Below, one piece after another: positions 30,272 to 41,338 of a stretch of DNA of 64,000 bases. Source of the DNA: Rheinheimera sp. (GTDB lineage Bacteria; Pseudomonadota; Gammaproteobacteria; Enterobacterales; Alteromonadaceae). How positions within the stretch are numbered: the first letter of the stretch is position 1; the number at the start of each line of letters is the position of its first letter. Location: positions 248,001-312,000 of the forward strand of contig DPJG01000027.1 in NCBI GenBank assembly GCA_003543135.1. Reading direction: 5' to 3'. The notes under the pieces were generated by a model. That model was not told the origin of the DNA. It was given only the letters and a program-made list of their open reading frames with translations, and searched no databases. The translations under genes and the position numbers were made by a program.

Positions 30272-31525
30272 ATGCGCTTTTTGCCTGCACTTGTTTTGAC
30301 TTTTATGATGCTGTTTCGCGGCGCGCCTCTGGCTGCCGCTGAATTAACGGATTTGTATCAGGCCGAAGTGGACGCAAATCAAAGCCAGCAAGCCTGGCAG
30401 CAGGCGGCTTTTGCTGCAGTGCTACTGAAGCTGACCGGTAGCGACGCTATTATGGCCAATGCGCAGGTACAGGCAGAGCTGAAACAGGCCGGCAACTATA
30501 TCAAGCAGTATCAGATGGTGCAGCGTGAGGGCCGTCATCTGTTTGTGGTGAGTCTGGACCAGCAAAAAATCACCGCTTTATTGGCACAGCAACAAGTGCC
30601 GGTTTGGGGCAGTCGCCGCCCGGATGTGTTGTTATGGCTCAGTGAAAAAACGCTGTCAGAACCAAAGTTTGTGCTGGAACATCAACATCCGCTGCGCACA
30701 GCACTGGCCGAGCAGGCGAAAAAATACGGTTTAAGTTTTATTTATCCTTTTTATGATGTGGACGATCTGGCGCTGGTGAATGAAAGCAGCGTCTGGACCG
30801 GTGACTGGACGTCACTTGGCAGTGCGTCGTTAAGATACAATGCCGAGCGGGTACAAAACCTGCTGATCGAACAATTACAGGATGCGTCAGGCCAGTTGCA
30901 ATACCGGCTGACCCGCCAGCAACAACAAAATGGCGAGCTGGTATTGCAGGAGTTTACTGCCGCTACCATGCCTGAACTGATGGCGCAATTTGCTAAAACC
31001 CTGGCGGCCGAGCTGTCGGCACAATACGCCATTAATTTACATCAGACCAGCAGCGCAGGCGGCGAAGCAGGACTGCAACTGACCATTTCTGGCCTGCAAA
31101 GCCTGACCGATCTGGTGCAGCTACAGAAGATTTTTAGTTCTATGCTCACAGTGCGCCAACATCAGCTGGTGAGTTTTAGCCAGCAACAAGCGGTAATTGC
31201 ACTGCAACTGACAGCCACTGCGGACGATTTTTACCGGGCGCTGGCACTGGAAAAACAATTGCAGCCAGAACAGCCGGCAGAGTCATCAGCCACAGAACCA
31301 TCAGTGACAGACACGCCAGATGCAGAAGCTGCCGTTCCAGCGGGCACAGAATCATCAGACAACACAGACTCCGGCATCAGCGCCGCTGAGCTTGCGATGG
31401 AGCAGGCACTGCAACAGGGTGTTGCTGCCGCAGAAGCGCCAACAGATACAACACTGCCGCAGCAAGATAACAGCGGCACCACTTTGGCGCCCAAAAGCAG
31501 CCATTACCGTTATATCAAACCCTGA
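30272..31525 (+). CDS. DUF2066 exported protein
   Basis: 417 residues. Signal peptide (about 1-23, ending LAAA), then a DUF2066 body of unknown function with paired LxxAL helices (LYQAEVDANQSQQAW). A low-complexity tail from about residue 330 is rich in Glu, Ser, Thr, Ala and Gln and looks disordered. Next to hda in related gammaproteobacteria too. Its stop shares one base with the hda ATG (TGATG). Confidence 0.85.
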   Translation: MRFLPALVLTFMMLFRGAPLAAAELTDLYQAEVDANQSQQAWQQAAFAAVLLKLTGSDAIMANAQVQAELKQAGNYIKQYQMVQREGRHLFVVSLDQQKITALLAQQQVPVWGSRRPDVLLWLSEKTLSEPKFVLEHQHPLRTALAEQAKKYGLSFIYPFYDVDDLALVNESSVWTGDWTSLGSASLRYNAERVQNLLIEQLQDASGQLQYRLTRQQQQNGELVLQEFTAATMPELMAQFAKTLAAELSAQYAINLHQTSSAGGEAGLQLTISGLQSLTDLVQLQKIFSSMLTVRQHQLVSFSQQQAVIALQLTATADDFYRALALEKQLQPEQPAESSATEPSVTDTPDAEAAVPAGTESSDNTDSGISAAELAMEQALQQGVAAAEAPTDTTLPQQDNSGTTLAPKSSHYRYIKP

Positions 31526-32232
31526 TGCAGCCAACCCAATTTACCCTGGCGGTCACGCTGCCGGACGATGAAACTTTGCAGAGTTTTTATGGTGCTGACA
31601 GCAGTCCGGCGGTGCAGTTTATCCGGCAGTATTTGCAGCCTCAGGCAGCTGCTTTGCCAGTGTATTTGTTCGGAGCCAGCGGCAGTGGTAAATCACATTT
31701 GTTATATGCAGCTTGTGTGCAGGCGCAGGAGTTGGGCCTGACCAGTCAGCTGTTAGCACTGGATGATTTTCGCCAGTACAGCCCGCGTCTGTTTGATGGT
31801 TTAGAGCAGCTGGATTTAGTCTGCCTTGATAATATTCAGGCCATTGCCGGGGACAGTCACTGGCAGGTGGCCTTGTTTGATTTATATAACCGCATGGTGG
31901 AGCAAGGCAAAAAACTCATTATCGTGGCCGATGAAGCGCCGACTCAGCTTGGCATCACTTTGCCGGATCTGGTGTCGCGGCTGCAGGCCTGCACCAGTTT
32001 CCAGCTGCGGTTATTAAGCGACGACGATAAACAGAAGTTATTACAACAAAAAGCCCGGCTGCGTGGCATTGAGTTGCCGGATGAAGTGGCGCGTTATTTG
32101 TTTAACCGTCAGCAACGTGATTTACGTGCTTTGGTGGCGATCCTCGATAAACTCGATAAAGCGTCGATGGTGCATCAGCGCAAACTGACCATTCCTTTTG
32201 TTAAAGATGTGTTGGCCGAAGGCACCGATTAA
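31525..32232 (+). CDS. hda: DnaA regulatory inactivator Hda
   Basis: 235 residues, a DnaA-like AAA+ protein without the DNA-binding domain. With the clamp it promotes hydrolysis of DnaA-bound ATP after initiation. Walker A is GASGSGKS (50-57), Walker B is LVCLDNIQ near 100, and sensor 2 lies in RDLRALVAIL. The N-terminal clamp-binding region appears as QFTLAVTLPD near residues 5-14, a diverged form of the QL.LPL peptide. Translationally coupled to DUF2066. Confidence 0.95.
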   Translation: MQPTQFTLAVTLPDDETLQSFYGADSSPAVQFIRQYLQPQAAALPVYLFGASGSGKSHLLYAACVQAQELGLTSQLLALDDFRQYSPRLFDGLEQLDLVCLDNIQAIAGDSHWQVALFDLYNRMVEQGKKLIIVADEAPTQLGITLPDLVSRLQACTSFQLRLLSDDDKQKLLQQKARLRGIELPDEVARYLFNRQQRDLRALVAILDKLDKASMVHQRKLTIPFVKDVLAEGTD

Positions 32233-32405
32233 TTTGTCTGTGTCTTGCTGCATAGTCGCAGTAGCCTAACCGTCTTTGTCTGGTATTTTTTTAAACTCAC
32301 CCAGGCCATACTCTGCACCAGCTTTTGAAAAAGTCATTTCTCAAGAAAAAACCTCAGCAGAAACAGCCATTCTGCGCACTTTCTGGTGTATTATTGCCGG
32401 TTTAA

Positions 32406-33422
<1,017 letters not shown>

Positions 33423-33437
33423 GCGGGGAGTTTATTG

Positions 33438-35825
33438 ATGAAATTCAGCGAATCCTGGTTACGTGAGTGGGTAAACCCACAATTATCAACATTGGAACTG
33501 TCTGAACAAATTTCGATGGCCGGTCTGGAAGTGGACGGTATCGACGCTATTGCCGGCGAGTTCAGCGGTGTGGTGGTGGGCCATGTGGTTGAATGTGGCC
33601 GCCATCCGGAAGCCGACAAATTACAAGTGACCAAAATAGACATTGGCAGCGGCGAATTACTGGACATCGTTTGTGGTGCCGCCAACTGCCGTCAGGGTTT
33701 AAAAGTGGCGGTGGCGACTGTGGGCGCTGTGCTGCCTGGCGATTTTAAAATTAAAGCTGCTAAGTTACGTGGCCAGCCGTCCAATGGCATGCTCTGTTCT
33801 TTATCTGAGCTCGGCATGGCCGAAAGTTCAGATGGCATTATTGAGCTGCCACAGGATGCACCTCTGGGCGTTAATATCCGCGACTATTTAAAACTTGATG
33901 ACAACGCCATTGAAGTGGATTTAACGCCAAACCGGGCTGACTGTTTAGGTTTGATTGGTTTAGCGCGTGAAGTGGGTGTATTAAACCAGCTGGATGTCAA
34001 AGTACCAGCGGTGAACCCTGTTGCCGCCACTATCGGTGACAAACTGAGCATAGAGTTAGCAGCGCCAAAAGCTTGTCCACGTTATTTAGGCCGGGTTATT
34101 AAAAACATCAACCCGGCAGCCAACACGCCGCTCTGGATGGTCGAAAAACTGCGTCGTAGTGGTATCCGTTCTATTGACCCTGTGGTTGATGTCACCAACT
34201 TTGTGCTGCTTGAATTGGGTCATCCAATGCACGCCTTTGATTTAAGTAAAATTGAAGGTGGCATTGTGGTACGTCTGGCCAAGCCTGAAGAAAAGCTGGT
34301 GCTGCTCGATGAAAGCGAAGTGACGCTCAAGCCAGACACTTTAGTCATTGCCGACGAGAAAAAAGCACTCGCCATGGCCGGTATTTTTGGTGGGCTGCAC
34401 AGTGGTGTGACCAAATCGACCACCGACATCTTCCTGGAAAGTGCGTTCTTCTCACCGGTGGAAATGGCCGGTAAAGCACGTCAATACGGTTTACACACCG
34501 ACGCTTCACACCGTTATGAGCGTGGTGTTGACCCAGAGCTGCAACACAAGGCAATGGAGCGCGCAACTCAGTTGCTGCTGGAGATTGTTGGTGGCGAAGC
34601 TGGCCCTGTGGTGGAAGCTAAGTCTGATGAACATCTGCCAAAACCTGCCAATATCAGCCTAAGCCGGCAAAAACTGGACCGTATTCTGGGTATTTCAATA
34701 GCCACTGACACTGTGACAGAAATTTTCCAGCGTCTTGGTTTTGCTGTAACTGTTGATAACAACAGCTGGCAGGTCACAGTGCCAACTTATCGCTTTGATA
34801 TTCGGATTGGCGAAGATCTGATTGAAGAAGTTGCCCGGGTCTATGGTTACAACAACATCCCGAATGTTGCGCCAGTGGCCAGCTTAAAAATGCGCGACCA
34901 TCATGAGGCCGACATTTCTGTGCACAGCCTGAAAGATGTGCTGGTGGTGCGCGGTTATCAGGAAGCCATTACCTATAGTTTTGTTGACCCTAAAGTACAA
35001 CAGGCGTTATTCCCTGGTGTGGAAGCTTTAGTGCTGCCCAACCCTATTTCTGCTGATATGTCCGCCATGCGGTTAAATCTGTGGCCAGGCTTATTGCAGG
35101 CAGTGCAATACAACCAGAACCGTCAGCAAAACCGTATTCGTTTATTTGAATTTGGTCTGAAGTTTGTGCCTGATGCAAAAGCAGAAGGGGGCGTTCGTCA
35201 GGTGCCGGTGATTGGTGGTGTTATTGTGGGTAGTTTTGGCAATGAACACTGGAGTATTGCCGAGCGTGCTGTTGATTTTTATGACATCAAAGGTGACGTT
35301 GAAGCCTTAATTGCGATGACCTCAGCGAACAGCGAATTCAGCTTTGAAAAAGGTGAGCATAGCGCCTTACATCCGGGGCAGACTGCAGCTATTAGCCGCA
35401 ACGGCCGTCAGGTTGGTCTGGTGGGTGCCTTACATCCGGAAGCAGAGCGTAAACTCGGCATCAAAGGCAAAGCTTTCCTGTTTGAACTCGAACTTGAAGC
35501 TTTTGGCCCGAAACACATTGTTTTAGCTCAGGAAGTGTCAAAATATCCGGCAAACCGCCGCGATTTGGCAATAGTTGTAAAATCTGATGTGCGTTTTTCA
35601 GATATCCTTGCTACTATTAGAAAAGTTGGCGGAAATCAACTAGTTGACCTAAAGTTGTTTGATGTGTACACAGGGCAGGGCGTTGCTGAGGGCATGAAGT
35701 CTCTGGCAATAGCGCTGACGATGCAGGACAAGGCGCGGACGCTGGAAGATAAAGACATCCAACAGGTAGTTTCTTCAGTGGTGCAAGCGCTTGGTGATGA
35801 GTTCAACGCAACGTTGAGGGATTGA
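33438..35825 (+). CDS. pheT: Phenylalanyl-tRNA synthetase beta chain
   Basis: 795 residues from the ATG with GGGAG eight bases upstream. Domain order is standard: N-terminal OB/EMAP-like tRNA-binding domain (about 40-150, [13 protein letters not shown]), B3/B4 editing domain (211-400, with AMAGIFGG), B5, a degenerate synthetase core, and the C-terminal ferredoxin-fold anticodon-binding domain ([14 protein letters not shown]). Ends two bases before the ihfA start. Confidence 0.98.
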   Translation: MKFSESWLREWVNPQLSTLELSEQISMAGLEVDGIDAIAGEFSGVVVGHVVECGRHPEADKLQVTKIDIGSGELLDIVCGAANCRQGLKVAVATVGAVLPGDFKIKAAKLRGQPSNGMLCSLSELGMAESSDGIIELPQDAPLGVNIRDYLKLDDNAIEVDLTPNRADCLGLIGLAREVGVLNQLDVKVPAVNPVAATIGDKLSIELAAPKACPRYLGRVIKNINPAANTPLWMVEKLRRSGIRSIDPVVDVTNFVLLELGHPMHAFDLSKIEGGIVVRLAKPEEKLVLLDESEVTLKPDTLVIADEKKALAMAGIFGGLHSGVTKSTTDIFLESAFFSPVEMAGKARQYGLHTDASHRYERGVDPELQHKAMERATQLLLEIVGGEAGPVVEAKSDEHLPKPANISLSRQKLDRILGISIATDTVTEIFQRLGFAVTVDNNSWQVTVPTYRFDIRIGEDLIEEVARVYGYNNIPNVAPVASLKMRDHHEADISVHSLKDVLVVRGYQEAITYSFVDPKVQQALFPGVEALVLPNPISADMSAMRLNLWPGLLQAVQYNQNRQQNRIRLFEFGLKFVPDAKAEGGVRQVPVIGGVIVGSFGNEHWSIAERAVDFYDIKGDVEALIAMTSANSEFSFEKGEHSALHPGQTAAISRNGRQVGLVGALHPEAERKLGIKGKAFLFELELEAFGPKHIVLAQEVSKYPANRRDLAIVVKSDVRFSDILATIRKVGGNQLVDLKLFDVYTGQGVAEGMKSLAIALTMQDKARTLEDKDIQQVVSSVVQALGDEFNATLRD

Positions 35826-35827
35826 GA

Positions 35828-36124
35828 ATGGCGCTTACCAAAGCCGATTTAGCAGAACGTTTATTTACCAAATTTGGCATCAGCAAACGCGACGCCAAAA
35901 TGATAGTCGAAGCTTTTTTTGAAGAGATCCGAGTGGCTTTGGAAGCGGGCGACCAGGTGAAGCTGTCGGGCTTTGGTAATTTTGACCTGCGGGTTAAAAA
36001 TCAGCGCCCGGGCCGTAACCCGAAAACCGGTGAAGATATTCCAATTTCCGCCCGTTGTGTGGTGACTTTCCGTCCAGGCCAGAAACTCAAAAGCCGGGTT
36101 GAAGTAGGCACCGCCAAAAAATAA
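35828..36124 (+). CDS. ihfA: Integration host factor alpha subunit
   Basis: 98 residues beginning [18 protein letters not shown]-fold DNA-bending protein; the intercalating Pro is in [14 protein letters not shown] and GNFDLR is family-typical. Partner IhfB is not in the window. Directly downstream of pheT, as in E. coli, so expressed from the pheST operon and perhaps an internal promoter. Confidence 0.97.
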   Translation: MALTKADLAERLFTKFGISKRDAKMIVEAFFEEIRVALEAGDQVKLSGFGNFDLRVKNQRPGRNPKTGEDIPISARCVVTFRPGQKLKSRVEVGTAKK

Positions 36125-36206
36125 ATTTCAGCCGATGCGCTGCAGCTTGTTGCAGTGCTCTGCTGACGCTGATACCAATAGCCATTTCAGGCTTATTGCG
36201 TAAAGC

Positions 36207-36243
36207 AAAAAGGAGCAAACCTCAGGGAATGCTCCTTTTTTAT
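36207..36243 (+). terminator. Intrinsic terminator of pheST–ihfA
   Basis: Stem AAAAGGAGCA / TGCTCCTTTT around an 11-base loop, followed by T residues (TTTTTTATT). Confidence 0.88.
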
Positions 36244-36422
36244 TGGCTTATTGATTAACTTCCACAGCGGCGTCTCTGCGTAAAGCCAGACTCAGGTATG
36301 GTAACTTTGGTCTTACCCTGAGTTTTATTCAGACGTTTTATCTCAGTCTCCCTGCAGCCAGTTTCCGGATGTTTTTCTGCAAGTCTTACATGCAGTACTT
36401 TTCAATAAATTTAATCATTCAT

Positions 36423-36452
36423 TGATCCAAATTGATGGTTAGACTGTAAAGC
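36423..36452 (+). promoter_or_regulatory. Candidate ECF (RpoE/ChrR-type) promoter of the photolyase operon
   Basis: TGATCC at 36423-36428, an 18-base spacer, and TAAAGC at 36447-36452. As I recall it, the singlet-oxygen sigma factor of Rhodobacter sphaeroides (ECF11 type, held by ChrR) uses a TGATCC -35 and a TAA-type -10 at this spacing, and its regulon includes photolyase and a Cfa-like gene, as here. The element would start transcription about 25 bases before the first ATG. A TGATCC hexamer alone is common, so the call rests on position plus gene content. Confidence 0.5.
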
Positions 36453-36484
36453 ATTGTATCCGCGACAGTAATTGAAGAATCATT

Positions 36485-37426
36485 ATGACAATTCAGATTG
36501 GCATCAGCGCCTGTGTACTGGGTGAAAAAGTGCGTTATGACGGTGGTCATAAAAACTCGCCATTTTGCTCCGATGTATTAGCCAACTTTGTATCTTATGT
36601 ACCGGTGTGTCCTGAGCTGGCGATAGGTCTTGGCACACCAAGGCCAGCCATCCGCCTGATGCAAAAGTCGGATGGTGAAGTCCGCCTGGTGAACAATAAA
36701 GACAGCAGCATTGATTTTACTGAAAAAATGCACGCTTTCAGCGACGCTAAACTGCCGTCCTTGCAGCAGCTGTCGGGTTATATTGTCTGTGCTAAGTCTC
36801 CCAGCTGTGGCATGGAGCGGGTGCGTCTGGTCAATGAAAAAGGTGAGTTACAGGGAAAAATTGCCACCGGGCTTTTTACCCGCCGTCTGATGCAGGCTTA
36901 CCCCTGGTTGCCGGTGGAAGAAGATGGCAGGTTGCTGGACGCTGAGCTCAGAGAAAACTTTATTACCCGGGTCTATGCCATTCATGCCTGGCAACAGCAG
37001 ATGCAGGATGGTTTTAGCATTGGCAAGCTGGTGAGTTTTCACAGCCAGTTTAAATTTTTGATCATGGCGCATCACCCAGGTGCTTACCGTGAGCTGGGCC
37101 GTTTGGTGGCCAATGCCAAACTATTCAGTCCGGATGAGTTGGCAAATCGTTATTTACTGGATTTTAGCCGGGCGCTGAAACAACAGGCCACGCGCAAACA
37201 ACAAGCCAATGTGCTGATGCACCTGCAGGGCTTTTTTAAACAGATGTTGTCAGCCGATGCCAAACAGGAATTGTTGCAGCTTATCCATCAGTACCGGCTT
37301 GGGCACGCACCTTTGCTGGCGCCACTGACTTTATTAAAACACCATCTTCGTCAGCATCCACAACCCTATCTGGCTGCGCAAAGATACCTGCAGCCTTTTC
37401 CGGCTGAGCTGGGTTTAAGAGCGTAA
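36485..37426 (+). CDS. DUF523–DUF1722 fusion protein (TudS/YbgA type)
   Basis: 313 residues. N-terminal half (1-150) is DUF523, the family that includes the Fe-S thiouracil desulfidase TudS, with the three conserved cysteines in ISACVLG (Cys10), VCPE (Cys42) and SPSCG (Cys108). C-terminal half (about 190-305) is DUF1722, the E. coli YbgA domain. YbgA neighbours phrB in E. coli, and phrB follows here after 4 bases. First gene of a six-gene operon. A role in repair or detoxification of modified bases is inference. Confidence 0.9.
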   Translation: MTIQIGISACVLGEKVRYDGGHKNSPFCSDVLANFVSYVPVCPELAIGLGTPRPAIRLMQKSDGEVRLVNNKDSSIDFTEKMHAFSDAKLPSLQQLSGYIVCAKSPSCGMERVRLVNEKGELQGKIATGLFTRRLMQAYPWLPVEEDGRLLDAELRENFITRVYAIHAWQQQMQDGFSIGKLVSFHSQFKFLIMAHHPGAYRELGRLVANAKLFSPDELANRYLLDFSRALKQQATRKQQANVLMHLQGFFKQMLSADAKQELLQLIHQYRLGHAPLLAPLTLLKHHLRQHPQPYLAAQRYLQPFPAELGLRA

Positions 37427-37430
37427 CGTT

Positions 37431-38861
37431 ATGGCTGGTTTTTCAATTTTGTGGTTACGTAACGATTTACGTTGTTATGACAACGCCGCGCTGCACAGTG
37501 CTGTCGCGCTCGGTTTGCCGGTGCTTGCCGTTTTTATTGCCACGCCAAAAAGCTGGCAGCAACATCAGATGGCGCCGATAAAACAGGATCTGATCCGCCG
37601 CCGGGTGCAGGCGATGCAACAAGAGCTTGCCGCCTGTGGCGTAACTTTATTGGCGATTGAAGGCTCAGACTATCAGCACTGCGCCGGACAACTGGCCACT
37701 CTTGCCGAACTTGGCGCTGTGGCTTTGTTTGCGCAAACAGACTATGAACTGCGTGAACAGCAAAGAGATGCAGCTGTCAGTTCCAAACTGGCACAAATCG
37801 GCATCCCTTGTCATTTTGTTGATACCCAGTGTTGTTTTGCACCAGGCACTGTGCTCAGTAAAACCGCTGAAGTTTATAAAGTATTTACCCCTTTTAAGAA
37901 AACCTGGCTGCAAAAACTGCAGGCTGCGCCCCTGATATGTTTACCAAAACCAAAACAGTTGGCCGCGCCAGGGCTGACTTTGCCAGCATCACTGACGCCT
38001 ATGCTGCCAGGTGACAACAGATCGGCTGCGTATCCGGTAGAGGAGCGGCAAGTGCTCGACATGCTCCGCAGTTTTTGTACTGAGCGGGTGCAGGATTACC
38101 AGAAGCTGCGCGACTTTCCGGCCAAACCCGGCACTTCGGGTTTATCGCCTTATCTTGCTATTGGCGTGCTGTCTCCCCGTCAGGCGGTTGCCAGATTGTT
38201 GCTGGAGCAAGGCGACAGCTGTTATCAGGAGGGCTCAGGTGCGGCTGTGTGGCTCAGTGAGCTGATTTGGCGCGAGTTTTATAAACATATTCTGGTTGCT
38301 TATCCAAAATTGATTAAACATCAGCCATTTCAGCAAGATACCGCAGCTATCGTTTGGGGCAATAATGAAAAATGGTTTCAGGCCTGGTGTGAAGGCCGCA
38401 CCGGTTACCCTATTGTCGATGCGGCTATGCGCCAGTTGAATCAAACCGGTTGGATGCATAACAGGCTCAGGATGATAGTGGCTAGTTTTCTGGTGAAAGA
38501 TTTACAAATCGACTGGCGCTGGGGTGAAGCTTATTTTATGTCCAGGCTGATTGACGGCGATTTTGCCGCTAATAATGGCGGCTGGCAGTGGGCCGCTTCC
38601 ACCGGTACAGACGCTGCGCCTTATTTCCGTATTTTTAATCCGGTGACACAAAGCGAAAAATTTGATCCCAATGGCGATTTTATCCGTTGTTTTGTCCCTG
38701 AGCTGGCAAAGTGCAATAACAAAGAGGTGCACTGGCCTCATCCGTTGCCGATGTCGGTCAATTACGTGAAACCTCTGGTGGACCATGCCAAAGCCAGGCT
38801 CAGAACCCTTGAGATCTTTAATGCGGTGAAAAAGCCGGCAGGAGTGCTAAGCAGTGATTGA
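37431..38861 (+). CDS. phrB: Deoxyribodipyrimidine (CPD) photolyase
   Basis: 476 residues. Light-driven repair of cyclobutane pyrimidine dimers with FADH-. N-terminal antenna domain (FSILWLRNDLRCYDNAAL) and C-terminal FAD domain with the class I signatures TGYPIVDAAMRQL, TGWMHNRLRMIVASFL and DGDFAANNGGWQWAASTGTD, which supply FAD contacts and electron-transfer tryptophans. Overlaps the next gene by eight bases. Confidence 0.97.
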   Translation: MAGFSILWLRNDLRCYDNAALHSAVALGLPVLAVFIATPKSWQQHQMAPIKQDLIRRRVQAMQQELAACGVTLLAIEGSDYQHCAGQLATLAELGAVALFAQTDYELREQQRDAAVSSKLAQIGIPCHFVDTQCCFAPGTVLSKTAEVYKVFTPFKKTWLQKLQAAPLICLPKPKQLAAPGLTLPASLTPMLPGDNRSAAYPVEERQVLDMLRSFCTERVQDYQKLRDFPAKPGTSGLSPYLAIGVLSPRQAVARLLLEQGDSCYQEGSGAAVWLSELIWREFYKHILVAYPKLIKHQPFQQDTAAIVWGNNEKWFQAWCEGRTGYPIVDAAMRQLNQTGWMHNRLRMIVASFLVKDLQIDWRWGEAYFMSRLIDGDFAANNGGWQWAASTGTDAAPYFRIFNPVTQSEKFDPNGDFIRCFVPELAKCNNKEVHWPHPLPMSVNYVKPLVDHAKARLRTLEIFNAVKKPAGVLSSD

Positions 38862-39324
38862 TTTTGCCGAACATAACTCACAAAGCACGCAAAATTCCTT
38901 GCGTTTGCAGCAATTTGTCGATTTTTATAATGCGTTATCAGCCAGTAATCTGGCCGATTTAAGCCGGCTGTATCACCAGGATGTAGTTTTTGTTGATCCC
39001 GTGCATCAGATCAAAGGGCTGCAAGGGCTGCAGAGTTATTTTGAGCATGCTTATGAAAGGCTCAACAGCTGTCATTTTACGCCGGTGCAGCAAGCAGGCA
39101 CAGCTGAACAGGGTTTTATCAGCTGGCGTATGCGTTTAAGTCATCCGGCTATCAATAAAGGCGAGTTGTTTGACGTAGAAGGTTGCTCTGAGCTGCGCTG
39201 GCATCAGGATGGCCGCATTATTTACCATCGTGATTATTACGATTTAACCGACATGGTGTACCGGCATATTCCGCTACTTGGCTGGCTGACAGCAAAAGTG
39301 AAACAAAAAATGGCGCAAGACTAA
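38854..39324 (+). CDS. NTF2-like/SnoaL-like protein
   Basis: 156 residues, GTG start inside the end of phrB. Predicted cone-shaped NTF2-like fold: FVDFYNALSASNLADLSRLY helix pair, then VVFVDPVHQIKGLQGLQSYF and later beta strands (GRIIYHRDYYDLTDMVY). Proteins of this type accompany the FAD oxidoreductase–DUF1365–Cfa set in other gammaproteobacteria. Substrate unknown. Confidence 0.85.
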   Translation: MIDFAEHNSQSTQNSLRLQQFVDFYNALSASNLADLSRLYHQDVVFVDPVHQIKGLQGLQSYFEHAYERLNSCHFTPVQQAGTAEQGFISWRMRLSHPAINKGELFDVEGCSELRWHQDGRIIYHRDYYDLTDMVYRHIPLLGWLTAKVKQKMAQD

Positions 39325-39335
39325 GGAACAAATTG

Positions 39336-40589
39336 ATGCAAATTGCAGTAATAGGCGGCGGTATCGCCGGCATGATGAGTTGGTACTTATTAAAACCTGA
39401 GCATCAGGTGACCTTGTTTGAAGCCAATGATTACCTGGGCGGTCACACTGCCACTGTGGATGTCAGTGTTGGCGGAAAAAATTACGCTATAGACACTGGT
39501 TTTATCGTGTTTAATAACTGGACTTACCCGCTATTTAACCGTTTTCTGGCCCAGCTAAAGGTGCCGTTTCAGCCAACTGAAATGAGCTTTTCGGTGAAAA
39601 AGCCTGCGGCAAACCTGGAGTATAACGGCAATACCTTCTGGAGCTTATTTGCACAAAAACGTAATTTGCTGCGCCCGTCGTTCTGGCGGATGCTCAGACA
39701 TATTGTGCGTTTTAATAACACGTCCAAGCAGCTGTTGGCTGAAAATAGCCCGGATCTCGACTTAAAAATGGATGATTTTTTGCACAAATATGGTTTTGGC
39801 AAAGAGCTGCGTGACCACTATCTGTTGCCGATGGGCGCTGCCATCTGGTCTTCCGGCCTGACTGAGATGCCGGAGTTTCCGCTGAGATTTTTCCTGCAAT
39901 TTTTTAAAAACCATGGACTACTCAATATTACCGACCGGCCACAGTGGGCGGTAATTAAAGGTGGTTCCCGCAGTTATGTAGAGGCCATGTTGCAGCAGCA
40001 AGGCTCGGACGGCATCAGGTTAAATAGCCCGGTGCGAGAAGTTCGCCGTTTTGAGGATAAAGTGGCTATCACGCTGGTAACGGGTGAAACCCAGTATTTT
40101 GACCAGGTCATTTTTGCCTGCCACAGCGATCAGGCGTTAAAGATGCTCGCAGACGCCAGCCTGGCTGAACAGCAGGTGCTGGGTGGCATTGCTTATCAGG
40201 AGAATACTGTAGTGCTGCATACCGACAGCAGCATTTTGCCAAAACGCCATGCCGCCTGGGCGTCGTGGAATTATCTGCTGGATGACAGTTCAAAGCAAAA
40301 AGCGACGCTCAGCTACAATATGAACATATTGCAAGGCATTGAAAGCGAACATACTTTTGTTGTTTCACTCAATGCCGGTGATAAGATTGATCCACAAAAA
40401 GTACTGAGAACTTTTAACTACGCCCATCCGGTGTATAACCATTTTACGATGTTGTCGCAGCAGCGCCGCCATGAAATCAATGGCCAGAACCGCAGTTATT
40501 TTTGTGGTGCTTATTGGTATAACGGTTTTCATGAAGACGGTGTGCGAAGTGCAGTGGATGTCGCCGCTATGCTTGGAGTGAAATTCTGA
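39336..40589 (+). CDS. FAD-dependent oxidoreductase (amine-oxidase/desaturase-like)
   Basis: 417 residues. Rossmann dinucleotide site IAVIGGGIAGM at the N terminus, followed by the FEANDYLGGHTATV segment that binds FAD, and a C-terminal closing region (YFCGAYWYNGFHEDGVRSA), the pattern of the NAD(P)/FAD-binding amine oxidase superfamily. The ATG with AAGGA upstream is chosen over a TTG one codon earlier. Its stop shares one base with the DUF1365 start. Probably acts on lipid acyl chains with the downstream methyltransferase; that is inference. Confidence 0.9.
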   Translation: MQIAVIGGGIAGMMSWYLLKPEHQVTLFEANDYLGGHTATVDVSVGGKNYAIDTGFIVFNNWTYPLFNRFLAQLKVPFQPTEMSFSVKKPAANLEYNGNTFWSLFAQKRNLLRPSFWRMLRHIVRFNNTSKQLLAENSPDLDLKMDDFLHKYGFGKELRDHYLLPMGAAIWSSGLTEMPEFPLRFFLQFFKNHGLLNITDRPQWAVIKGGSRSYVEAMLQQQGSDGIRLNSPVREVRRFEDKVAITLVTGETQYFDQVIFACHSDQALKMLADASLAEQQVLGGIAYQENTVVLHTDSSILPKRHAAWASWNYLLDDSSKQKATLSYNMNILQGIESEHTFVVSLNAGDKIDPQKVLRTFNYAHPVYNHFTMLSQQRRHEINGQNRSYFCGAYWYNGFHEDGVRSAVDVAAMLGVKF

Positions 40590-41338
40590 TGCAATCAGGG
40601 CACGCCTGGTACCAGGGCCGGGTTGGCCATCAGCGTTATTCGCCAAAATCACATGGTTTTGGCTATAACGTCAGTTATTTATGGCTTGATTTACAGCAAC
40701 TTGACACATTGGCGGGGTTTGGGCGCTATTTAGGGCTGGAAAAGTTTGCCGCCTGGAGTTTCAGACGCAGTGATTACCTGCAAGGCTCAGTTGATTTGGC
40801 GCAGGCGGTAAAAGACAAAGTGAAAGTGCTGGGCGGCGATAAAGAAGTACAGCAGGTGTTTTTGCTAAGCCCATTAGCGAACTTTGGCGTTTTTTTTAGC
40901 CCTTTGACTTTGTATTACTGTTATGCTGATTCTAAGCCATTGTATTTACTAGCAGAAGTAAGTAACACCCCCTGGAACGAACGGCATTATTACCTGATCC
41001 CGTTAAATCCGATGGGTGACACCGAGTTTTGCCATGATAAAAATTTTCATGTATCGCCTTTTAATCCGCTCGATATGCAGTATCAGTGGAAAATTGCCGC
41101 GCCTGATGCAGCCTGTCAGCTCAGTATCAGTAACTGGCGTTGCGGCGAGAGGGTGTTCAGTGCCTGGCTGGATTTGACCCGGCACGAGCTGAGCCGCCGC
41201 AGTGTGCGACAGCAGCTGATCCGCACGCCATGGCAGAACGTACAAGTGGTGTTTCGAATTTATTGGCATGCACTGAAACTTTTGGCAAAAAGACTACCAG
41301 TGTATGACCACCCGCAGCCTAAGGAACCTTTGTTATGA
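40589..41338 (+). CDS. DUF1365 protein
   Basis: 249 residues, DUF1365: opens GRVGHQRYSPKSHGFGYNVSY and contains LSPLANFGVFFSPLTLYYCY and the DKNFHVSPFNPLDMQY stretch, with conserved His and Asn. Function unproven in most organisms; in lipid-modifying clusters it may be an oxygenase-type partner of the methyltransferase. Overlaps both neighbours (1 and 4 bases), so it is coupled in translation. Confidence 0.9.
   Translation: MQSGHAWYQGRVGHQRYSPKSHGFGYNVSYLWLDLQQLDTLAGFGRYLGLEKFAAWSFRRSDYLQGSVDLAQAVKDKVKVLGGDKEVQQVFLLSPLANFGVFFSPLTLYYCYADSKPLYLLAEVSNTPWNERHYYLIPLNPMGDTEFCHDKNFHVSPFNPLDMQYQWKIAAPDAACQLSISNWRCGERVFSAWLDLTRHELSRRSVRQQLIRTPWQNVQVVFRIYWHALKLLAKRLPVYDHPQPKEPLL

Larger units (their letters stand above)
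36125..36484 (+). other. Intergenic region between ihfA and the photolyase operon
   Basis: 360 bases. It holds the ihfA terminator (36207-36243) and, near its end, the promoter candidate for the next operon (36423-36452). The middle part shows no open frame or structured RNA that I can support. Confidence 0.6.
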
